From the NCBI GenBank assembly GCA_964637345.1, contig CAZWTD010000002.1:17221-81220 (forward strand): 64,000 nucleotides of DNA, in the 5' to 3' direction. The DNA is from CAZWTD01 sp964637345. Lineage in GTDB: Bacteria > Patescibacteriota > Patescibacteriia > HK-STAS-PATE-3. This document shows positions 57,555-64,000 of this stretch, one piece after another. The translations under genes were made by a program, and so were the position numbers. The notes under the pieces were generated by a model that saw only the letters and a program-made list of their open reading frames with translations, made no database searches and was not told where the DNA came from. The number at the start of each line of letters is the position of its first letter. Positions within the stretch are counted from its first letter, which is position 1.

Positions 57555-58694
57555 ATGTTAAAGGCATCACCAACAACCTGGCAAAAAGTGAAACTCGGCG
57601 ATGTCCTAAAGCTAGAATATGGGTTTGCTCTACCCGAAAGACTAAGACACAAAGGGAGTTTCCCAGTATTCGGTTCGAGTGGAATAGTCGGTTATCACGA
57701 GCATCCAATGATACCTCCACGATCTATTATTGTTGGTCGAAAGGGGAATGTGGGGAGTGTATTCTATTCAACTGGAGCATGCTGTCCCATCGACACCGTG
57801 TACTACGTCGATCCGCGACAGACAAAACAGGACATGCGATTTCTATATTATCTCTTGAAAACCATTCCCTTTGTTAAGGTGGGGTCTGATACTGGAGTGC
57901 CAGGTCTTAATCGGGATGTTGCGCATCAACTAGAAGTCAATATACCGGACGATACATCAACTCAATCCCGCATCGCCTCGATCCTCTCCGCCTTCGACGA
58001 CAAGATCGAGCTGAACAACAAGATCAACGCCACTCTCGAAGCCATGTCACAGGAGATATTCAAGGAGTGGTTCGTGAAATTCCGTTTCCCCGGACACGAA
58101 AAAGTGAAGTTTGTTGATTCGGAGATGGGGAAAATACCGGAGGGGTGGGAGGTTGCTACCCTATTTGATATCGCAGAAATAACTTATGGCTTTCCATTCA
58201 AATCACAACTCTTCAATGAAAGAGGAGAGGGTAAGCCCCTCATTAGAATAAGAAATCTAAACGACGGCCAGACTAGGACATTCACCACCGAGATAGTTGA
58301 TAGTAAATATATAATTAACGCTGGAGACGTGCTTGTGGGTATGGATGGTGATTTTTATGTTCGTAAATGGTTTCAGGAAGGGGCGCTTCTTAATCAACGT
58401 GTCGCTAAAATAAAACCCCGGGAGGGATATTCTTGGAACTTTATATATTGGATGCTTAATTCAGAAATAAAGAAAAAGCAGCTTGAGGTCGGGGGGTCAA
58501 CTGTTGCCCACTTGGGTGATAAGGATTTGCAAAGAATCGAACTTGTTAAACCCTCTGAGGAGGTAATGCAAAAATATTTAGCCCTTGATAACGCATATTA
58601 TTATGGCGTGAAACTCGCAATAGAAAAAATCTTGCTCAGCAAAACTCGGGATTTGCTTTTACCAAAACTGATGAGCGGGGAGATGGTTTCGTAA
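57555..58694 (+). CDS. hsdS: Type I restriction-modification specificity subunit
   Basis: A 379-residue HsdS with two target-recognition domains (about residues 5-130 and 195-310) separated by conserved coiled coils (STQSRIASILSAFDDKIELN, INATLEAMSQEIFKEWFVKF). The second domain begins with the repeated GKIPEGWEVATLFDIAEIT. Each domain reads half of a bipartite DNA site. Base composition changes inside the gene: the coiled-coil part is GC-rich like the genome, the second recognition domain is AT-rich, a sign of domain exchange. Confidence 0.93.
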   Translation: MLKASPTTWQKVKLGDVLKLEYGFALPERLRHKGSFPVFGSSGIVGYHEHPMIPPRSIIVGRKGNVGSVFYSTGACCPIDTVYYVDPRQTKQDMRFLYYLLKTIPFVKVGSDTGVPGLNRDVAHQLEVNIPDDTSTQSRIASILSAFDDKIELNNKINATLEAMSQEIFKEWFVKFRFPGHEKVKFVDSEMGKIPEGWEVATLFDIAEITYGFPFKSQLFNERGEGKPLIRIRNLNDGQTRTFTTEIVDSKYIINAGDVLVGMDGDFYVRKWFQEGALLNQRVAKIKPREGYSWNFIYWMLNSEIKKKQLEVGGSTVAHLGDKDLQRIELVKPSEEVMQKYLALDNAYYYGVKLAIEKILLSKTRDLLLPKLMSGEMVS

Positions 58695-58698
58695 ATTT

Positions 58699-59721
58699 AT
58701 GGCCAAGGGTGTCTATTTACGTACGAAATTACTAGATAGCGCGGTCAACGCGTTGCACGCTTCTATCGATGCTTATAACAGGGTCTACGGAAATTATCGT
58801 AAAGAACAGGCATTGATAATAATGTCTAATGCAATTGAGCTTTTAGGAAAAGCGCTACTATTAAAGCGTGGTCAGAATATTTATTCCGATAGAATAAAAA
58901 AAGATACAATCCCCGCAGAGAAGGTTATATCAAAGTTGTTGCATATAAAGGAAATTGAACGGATTGAGGCTATGGGACTTCAGCAAATAGTGTCATTACG
59001 CAACGCGGCTTGCCATTTTTCGCTTCCCCCAGTACACGATGAAATAATGCAGTATTTGATGTTTATCGGCTATAAAAGTACTGAAAATATAATACAGAAA
59101 CACTTTAAACATAAAAGCTACGATCTGGGCAGTAATTATTTATCTATCTCGTCTGGCGTTCAACTCACATACGCTGATTGTGTTGAGGGCTTAATGAAGA
59201 ACTATCGTAAACGATCTGCGAATGAAAAAAATCTTGCATGGCTACTAGGAAGAGGCGCGGCTTTTATAGGTACGAAATATATCTCACAGAATGAATTTGA
59301 GAAGCAAATAACTAACGGACAACGAAAAAATTTACTAGACCGGTCTGAATTAGGAGCTTACGTTAAAGAGTCTGAACAAATCCAGGTAGTTTTAGTACAG
59401 GCTCCCAAGGGATATTCGGCTAATGTTGAAATAGTTAAGAGTACCAAAAGGATAAAAGAAGCCCTTCCGGTTATGATTAAAAAAACAAACCCGAATGATG
59501 ATTATCCCTTTTTTACGACCGATCTTGCTGAAAAAACTAGCAAGAGTTTAAGTTTTGTTTCGAAATCTGCAACACAATTAAATATTAAAGATAATCCACA
59601 ATACTCAATTAGGGTGAAAGTGAACCGTGCAGGAAGTGGTATTCCAAAATATAATCAAGCCGCCCTAGAGTTTGTAACTAAATATTTTCTTGAGCATCCG
59701 TCCTATAATCCGTATTTTTAG
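58699..59721 (+). CDS. HEPN-domain protein (DUF3644-like) in the restriction locus
   Basis: A 340-residue protein, AT-rich, inserted between hsdS and hsdR. Residues 20-110 fit a HEPN/DUF3644-type helical domain: AIELLGKALLLKRGQ, then SLRNAACHF, where R101 and H106 form the R-x4-H motif of HEPN ribonucleases. The C-terminal 150 residues (SANVEIVKSTKRIKEALPVM) are unfamiliar. HEPN RNases act in toxin-antitoxin and abortive-infection systems, so it may add an RNA-cleaving response to the DNA restriction. It follows hsdS by 4 bases and precedes hsdR by 15. Confidence 0.7.
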   Translation: MAKGVYLRTKLLDSAVNALHASIDAYNRVYGNYRKEQALIIMSNAIELLGKALLLKRGQNIYSDRIKKDTIPAEKVISKLLHIKEIERIEAMGLQQIVSLRNAACHFSLPPVHDEIMQYLMFIGYKSTENIIQKHFKHKSYDLGSNYLSISSGVQLTYADCVEGLMKNYRKRSANEKNLAWLLGRGAAFIGTKYISQNEFEKQITNGQRKNLLDRSELGAYVKESEQIQVVLVQAPKGYSANVEIVKSTKRIKEALPVMIKKTNPNDDYPFFTTDLAEKTSKSLSFVSKSATQLNIKDNPQYSIRVKVNRAGSGIPKYNQAALEFVTKYFLEHPSYNPYF

Positions 59722-59736
59722 AGTAAGAATATACTA

Positions 59737-62700
59737 ATGAATAAATTAGACGAGGCTACATTATCTGAGCAACCCATCCTCGACTGGCTTAAAGAGCTTG
59801 GGTATGAGTATGCCTATGGGCCCGATATTGCGCCCGAGTCGGTGTTAGGTGAACGGGATTCGTATCGGGAAGTCGTTCTCAAAAAGCGCTTGAATCATGC
59901 CCTGCGTCGTCTAAACCCTCATTTGCCGGAAGGGGTGATTCAGGATGCGATCGATCAGCTTTCGCGATACGAACACCCGAACCTCGTTTTCGCGAACAAA
60001 GAGATGTACCACATGCTGACCGAGGGAGTGAAGGTTGGGGTTCGTGATGAAAACGGCGAAACGAAAGGCGAGATTGTGAGGGTGATCGATTTTGATAACC
60101 CGCTCAATAATGAGTTCCTCGCGGTGAATCAGTTTGCGATTCAAGGACCCGAAAAACTTCGCCGGCCGGACGTTGTCGTTTTCGTCAATGGTCTTCCGCT
60201 CGCCGTTTTTGAAGCGAAAAGCCCGACGAGCCAAAGCGGGACAACTGCCCAGGCCTTCCAGCAGATCCAGGAGTACAAGAAAGATATCCCTGATCTTTTT
60301 ACCTATAACCAGGTCATCGTTCTTGGCGATCTTGATGACGTGAAGCACGGCACAATTTCGTCGAGCTGGGAATGGTTCGGAATATGGAAGGGGATCGAAA
60401 GCGAGGATGAGGAAAATTCCGCTTTACCGAAGCTCGAAGTCACTGTCCGGGGAATATTCGAGAAGCGCCGCTTTCTCGATATTATTGAGCACTTCATCGT
60501 GTACGAGGCTGATAGTGAGCAAGACGTCTCGACCTATACGAAGAAGATGTGCATGTATCACCAGTATTTCGGTATTCGGAAAGCGGTTGCTGAAACGCTC
60601 CGAGCGACGAAGCCACGCGGGAATAAAAAGATCGGCGTTTTCTGGCATACGCAAGGATCAGGGAAATCACTTTCAATGGTATTTTATGTCAATACAATAA
60701 AAAATTTGGCGACTCTGCATAGTCCGACAATAGTATTCCTGACTGATCGGAATGATTTAGACGATCAGCTGTATAAGGTATTTAAACGCACGGGGTATAC
60801 ACAATTCGCGAAAAAAGCGGAAAGCATCGCTGATTTGAAGGATAAGCTCGTTTCAGCTGGAGCCGAAATCCTTTTTACGACGATACAAAAATTTGAAGAT
60901 GTTGATACTGAGCTTAATCCCCGGGGAAATATTATCGTCATTTCAGACGAGGCGCACCGCTCGCAGTACGCAAAGCTTGCCGCGAAAGCCCGAGTAGCCC
61001 TGCCGAGCGCGTCCTTCATGGGTATTACCGGAACGCCGGTCAGTTTGGAGAATCGCGATACGCGACTCGTCTTCGGCGACTACATCAGCATTTACCAAAT
61101 TCAACAGGCGGTTCGAGATGAGGCAACAGTACCTATTTATTACGAGGGTCGGCTCGTGCCTTTGCATGTGGCGAATGAATTTCTCGATGAGGAGCTTGGC
61201 GACGTTTTGGGCGAGACCTATGAGATGAATCGCAAGCTTCGGCTCCAGCTCGAACACGCGGTCGGCGCGCAGGACCGCCTCGAGAAGGTCGCTAAAGATA
61301 TTCTTGAGCATTTCTTGCACCGGGGGCTTCAAGGTAAGGGTATGATCGTGACGATGAGTCGAAAAATCGCGGTCGAGATGTACTCCATACTTCGGAAAAA
61401 TTCTCAAGCTCCAGAAATTGCCGTAGTCATTTCGAAGCCCGAAGAGTTCAAAAGCCGGATTCAGCGTCAGCTCGATACAAAAGAGCTCGAGAAACGTTTT
61501 AAAAATGCCGACGACCCATTACGGCTTGTGATCGTGTGCGATATGTGGCTCACGGGTTTTGATGTCCCGTCGCTCCACACGATGTACATCGACAAGCCGA
61601 TGAAGAATCACACACTAATGCAGGCGATCGCACGGGTGAATAGGATTTTTAAGGATAAACCAGGCGGGCTGATTGTCGACTACATCGGTATCGCCGATAA
61701 TCTCAAAAAAGCCCTGAGTATTTATAGTTCGGACATCCAAAAAGAGGCGATGATCCCGTTGCAGGAAGTCATCGATAAGATGATGGAGAAGTACGATATC
61801 GTCCGGTCGATGGTGAACGGTCACGACATTCAGGGCTGGAAGAAACTTTCTAGCGTAGAGCTTGCTAGACTTTTTCAGACAGTCGTCAATACCGTGATCA
61901 CCGACAAAGAGAGCGGGATCATCGACGAAGATAAAAAACGACGTTTCGTTGAAGAGTCGACCGCCCTCTATAAGCTCTTTGCTCTGGTGATGCCGCATGC
62001 GGAAGCACACCGCTTACGCGATGAGGTGGAGTTTTTTCAAGCAGTCAAGCAACATATTAGAAAAATGCTGGCCGGACCATCGGAGCCAGGACCGTCGAAT
62101 ATTGATTCGACCTTACAAGAATTAATATCAAAGAGTATTGCTGCTGAGGGGGTCATCGATATTTTCCAAATGAATAAGAAAGATAAACCGGACATCTCCA
62201 TTTTTGATGAAAAGTTTCTTGAAGAGGTAAAGAAGGTAAAATTTCGGAACCTCGCGATAGAAGTTCTCCGTAAGCTCTTGAACGATGAGATCCGCGTTCG
62301 AGTGAAAAAGAATGTGATTCGATATAAGTCAATTCTCGAAATGCTTGAAGAGGTTATTGAGCAGTATGAAAATAATATTATTAATTCAGCTCAGGTTATT
62401 GAGAATTTGATTACATTAGCTCAACAAATTCGGACAACTGACAAACAGTATGAAATTCTCGGTTTATCTGAAGAAGAGGCGGCTTTTTACGACGCAATAA
62501 AAGAAGGGAAGGGAGTAATTTTGAAGGATGAAGAATTAAAAGACTTTGTCCAGCAACTCGTAAGTCTTGTTCGTCGAGATCTAACAATTGATTGGACGAA
62601 TAGTGAGATTATTCAATCTAAAATTAGGGCAAACGTGACGCGCTTGTTCATGCAAAAACAATTTCCCATTGAACAACGTGAAATTGCTCTTCAGATGATC

Positions 62701-62745
62701 TTTGAGCAGGCAAAGGTAATGTATAAAGATTGGGTTCCCGCATAA
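59737..62745 (+). CDS. hsdR: Type I restriction endonuclease subunit
   Basis: A 1002-residue HsdR. The N-terminal nuclease domain has the PD-(D/E)xK pattern (RPDVVVFVNGLPLAVFEAKS, about residues 142-162). The helicase motor follows: HTQGSGKSLSM (Walker A, about residue 303), DEAHRSQY (about residue 404), GITGTP, and the second RecA lobe with DMWLTGFDVPSLHTMYIDK and QAIARVNR. A helical C-terminal part (about residues 760-1002) binds HsdM. The enzyme translocates unmodified DNA and cuts it at a distance. Its second half is AT-richer than the first. Confidence 0.95.
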   Translation: MNKLDEATLSEQPILDWLKELGYEYAYGPDIAPESVLGERDSYREVVLKKRLNHALRRLNPHLPEGVIQDAIDQLSRYEHPNLVFANKEMYHMLTEGVKVGVRDENGETKGEIVRVIDFDNPLNNEFLAVNQFAIQGPEKLRRPDVVVFVNGLPLAVFEAKSPTSQSGTTAQAFQQIQEYKKDIPDLFTYNQVIVLGDLDDVKHGTISSSWEWFGIWKGIESEDEENSALPKLEVTVRGIFEKRRFLDIIEHFIVYEADSEQDVSTYTKKMCMYHQYFGIRKAVAETLRATKPRGNKKIGVFWHTQGSGKSLSMVFYVNTIKNLATLHSPTIVFLTDRNDLDDQLYKVFKRTGYTQFAKKAESIADLKDKLVSAGAEILFTTIQKFEDVDTELNPRGNIIVISDEAHRSQYAKLAAKARVALPSASFMGITGTPVSLENRDTRLVFGDYISIYQIQQAVRDEATVPIYYEGRLVPLHVANEFLDEELGDVLGETYEMNRKLRLQLEHAVGAQDRLEKVAKDILEHFLHRGLQGKGMIVTMSRKIAVEMYSILRKNSQAPEIAVVISKPEEFKSRIQRQLDTKELEKRFKNADDPLRLVIVCDMWLTGFDVPSLHTMYIDKPMKNHTLMQAIARVNRIFKDKPGGLIVDYIGIADNLKKALSIYSSDIQKEAMIPLQEVIDKMMEKYDIVRSMVNGHDIQGWKKLSSVELARLFQTVVNTVITDKESGIIDEDKKRRFVEESTALYKLFALVMPHAEAHRLRDEVEFFQAVKQHIRKMLAGPSEPGPSNIDSTLQELISKSIAAEGVIDIFQMNKKDKPDISIFDEKFLEEVKKVKFRNLAIEVLRKLLNDEIRVRVKKNVIRYKSILEMLEEVIEQYENNIINSAQVIENLITLAQQIRTTDKQYEILGLSEEEAAFYDAIKEGKGVILKDEELKDFVQQLVSLVRRDLTIDWTNSEIIQSKIRANVTRLFMQKQFPIEQREIALQMIFEQAKVMYKDWVPA

Positions 62746-62746
62746 T

Positions 62747-63049
62747 ATGCCCACCCGACTTCCGCGCTCCCACCCATTTGTCCAGCTCATGCTTCAGGCA
62801 GAGGTAGAAGAAAAGCGCGCCGGAGGGATGACAGATAAAGTTCTCGACATTCGGGAGCGAGCGAAGAGGAAGTTTCCTCGCTTGTATGAGGTATACTTTA
62901 GAGCCAAGCGCCAGAAGCAGCATCGCGAAGCGATGCTGCCGATTCAGGAGCGTGACGAAAAGAAACGCGAGCGGAGAATTCGGAACTACTCGATATTGAA
63001 GGGTCGGCGGGAGATTCCTGGCTTCGGGACCGGGGTGGGGGAGCTATAA
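62747..63049 (+). CDS. Small basic hypothetical protein
   Basis: A 100-residue, strongly basic helical protein (RERAKRKFPRLYEVYFRAKRQ, split; EKKRERRIRNYSILKGRREI). It begins two bases after the hsdR stop and may be expressed with the restriction locus. No family recognised. Confidence 0.5.
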   Translation: MPTRLPRSHPFVQLMLQAEVEEKRAGGMTDKVLDIRERAKRKFPRLYEVYFRAKRQKQHREAMLPIQERDEKKRERRIRNYSILKGRREIPGFGTGVGEL

Positions 63050-63052
63050 AAT

Positions 63053-63292
63053 ATGCCTGCAAATCCTGAGGCCATCAAAGCAGTCGAAAATTTTGTTAAG
63101 TCGTTTGCTCGTATTGGGTTTCCGCTACTGCTTGCTATCGGAGGGTGGGCAATTGTATGTGAGTACCTTCGAGTCAAACTTATTAAGCGAATTCGGAATG
63201 CCGCATATCGGGATCTCAGTAAGATTATCTGGGCCATCCTTTTCCTTGCAGGCGCATTCATTTTTCTGCGTTGGTATTTAACTTCACTATGA
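63053..63292 (+). CDS. Small two-helix membrane protein
   Basis: A 79-residue protein with two hydrophobic helices (FPLLLAIGGWAIVCEYL and IIWAILFLAGAFIFLRWYL) separated by a basic loop (KLIKRIRNAAYRDLSK). It overlaps the next gene by ATGA. Function unknown. Confidence 0.6.
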   Translation: MPANPEAIKAVENFVKSFARIGFPLLLAIGGWAIVCEYLRVKLIKRIRNAAYRDLSKIIWAILFLAGAFIFLRWYLTSL

Positions 63293-63453
63293 ATAAACTC
63301 AACGCCACCTGGCATCGCGCCAATAAAATGCCTAAAAATCCCTCTCTTGATGACCGCGTAAAATGGCACGTCGCCCACGCGCGGAATTGCGCCTGTCGGA
63401 AGCTCGAGGGGAAGATGCTCGAGGAAATCACGCGTCGGAAAAGAAAGGTGTAG
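63289..63453 (+). CDS. Very small His/Cys protein typical of Patescibacteria
   Basis: A 54-residue basic protein (MNKLNATWHRANKMPKNP start; RVKWHVAHARNCACRKLEG). From memory, short proteins with this start and the W-H-x-x-H-x-x-x-C pattern are common and conserved in Patescibacteria, with no known function; the histidines and cysteines could hold a metal. It starts at the ATG overlapping the previous stop; the longer frame to 63271 is not favoured. Confidence 0.7.
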   Translation: MNKLNATWHRANKMPKNPSLDDRVKWHVAHARNCACRKLEGKMLEEITRRKRKV

Positions 63454-63467
63454 AGTTTTCGCTCGCT

Positions 63468-63495
63468 TTGATGAAGCGGGACAAGGGTATAGAAT
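63468..63495 (+). promoter_or_regulatory. Promoter of the last gene, leaderless
   Basis: TTGATG (63468-63473), 16 bases, TAGAAT (63490-63495); the ATG is 6 bases further on. Confidence 0.55.
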
Positions 63496-63501
63496 AACCC
63501 T

Positions 63502-64000
63502 ATGAATAAACACCTTCCGAGTTTCTCAACCCTCGTTATCATCGGTCTTTTAGGAGCGCTCTCGCTTGGGGGCTTTTTGTATGTCCTGCAATCTGCGCCC
63601 ATCGAGACCTCAACGCCTGACGATCAAGGCGTCCCCCTTTCCCTCGTGAAAGAGAAAGATGCAACGATTCAAGATCTCTCTAGTAGGCTGAAAAACAGCG
63701 GAGGATGCCATTTCTTTTCCCCGGAAACCCTTAAGCAGGAACGCGACCTCTTTTTTACTCGAACGCTTCCCGATTCGTTTTTTTCTGACGATACCCGCTG
63801 GACGTGGATGATGATTTGTGAAAGCTCCACTATCCGAGATCTATTTGCCGTATTGGCTTTTCATCCAGTTGGGGATGGGAATGAAGTTGATGCATCAGTT
63901 CGCGCGCGTACGCTCGACTTATTTCCTAAGCTCGGGCCTCGCTCGCTGGATTCTAACCCTAATTATTCAACTCTCTCGCTCTACGCGACACATCCTGTTG
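63502..64000 (+). CDS. Membrane-anchored hypothetical protein, cut by window end
   Basis: The first 166 codons of a gene that runs out of the window. It starts MNKHLPSFSTLVIIGLLG, an N-terminal membrane anchor up to about residue 30, then an outer region with two cysteines (GGCHFFSPE and MMICESST) and aromatic residues. No domain recognised. TAGAAT lies 6 bases before the ATG and no Shine-Dalgarno is seen. Confidence 0.65.
   Translation, partial: MNKHLPSFSTLVIIGLLGALSLGGFLYVLQSAPIETSTPDDQGVPLSLVKEKDATIQDLSSRLKNSGGCHFFSPETLKQERDLFFTRTLPDSFFSDDTRWTWMMICESSTIRDLFAVLAFHPVGDGNEVDASVRARTLDLFPKLGPRSLDSNPNYSTLSLYATHPV

Noticed and set aside
1..64000. CRISPR arrays, rRNA genes, tRNA genes and prophage integrase genes
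   Set aside because: No regularly spaced repeats, no recognisable rRNA or tRNA folds and no integrase-like protein were seen on reading both strands; very divergent tRNAs could still be missed without a covariance search.

Overview
The window looks like a chromosomal segment of a Candidate Phyla Radiation (Patescibacteria) bacterium, with gene-dense, mostly overlapping operons and roughly 50-55 percent GC. The reasons are: a UMP kinase of the archaeal type, surface proteins built from DUF11 repeats ending in a GQVLGA + LPxTG-like sorting signal, a very small histidine/cysteine protein (63289-63453) of a kind I associate with these genomes, Asn/Thr-rich linkers in secreted proteins, and no amino-acid or nucleotide de novo pathways in 64 kb. 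This assignment is inference from gene content; no rRNA or tRNA gene was found in the window to confirm it.

Layout. 1-1451: end of mutM overlapping uppP. 1470-8842 (minus strand): a sortase operon with three sortase-substrate-like surface proteins, two of them large DUF11 proteins, plus a membrane protein. 9216-13182: manC-mltG-pyrH, then the L10 leader and rplJ-rplL. 13287-16694: a phosphatase-like/beta-propeller membrane protein and a divergent wHTH regulator-tsaB pair sharing a symmetric promoter. 16672-20806: lexA-dinB (minus) facing a UvrD/PcrA helicase (plus), with a candidate SOS operator. 20939-21975: two Shine-Dalgarno-led hypothetical genes. 22132-27633: the division/cell-wall cluster mraZ-rsmH-ftsL-ftsI-(unknown)-murF. 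27701-34519: asparaginase-like, deoxyribosyltransferase-like, DUF2207, PspC and LiaF-like envelope genes, a RAYT transposase flanked by REP hairpins, a YgjP-type metalloprotease and a DUF218-like gene. 34520-35126: a gene-free block with two candidate structured RNAs on the minus strand. 35127-42467: dtd-mutY, xseAB and several secreted or membrane proteins. 42550-54998: three separate ABC-2 exporters interleaved with CapA, RdgB, a NodB deacetylase, a cupredoxin-like protein and small genes. 55066-62745: a type I restriction-modification locus (hsdM-X-hsdS-HEPN protein-hsdR) with visibly AT-richer accessory parts. 62747-64000: small hypothetical genes and a gene cut by the window end.

Two styles of expression can be read from the sequence. 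Many conserved genes have a TATACT-like -10 only 4-9 bases before the ATG and no Shine-Dalgarno, which predicts leaderless mRNAs. A second set of mostly unknown genes has a strong AGGAGG and, in several cases, its own TTGACA-type promoter. The features I consider most novel are the two structured-RNA regions (31014-31214 and 34595-35091), the direct-repeat operator shared by lexA and dinB, the Y-family polymerase that lacks its first catalytic aspartate, and the HEPN-domain gene inside the restriction locus.
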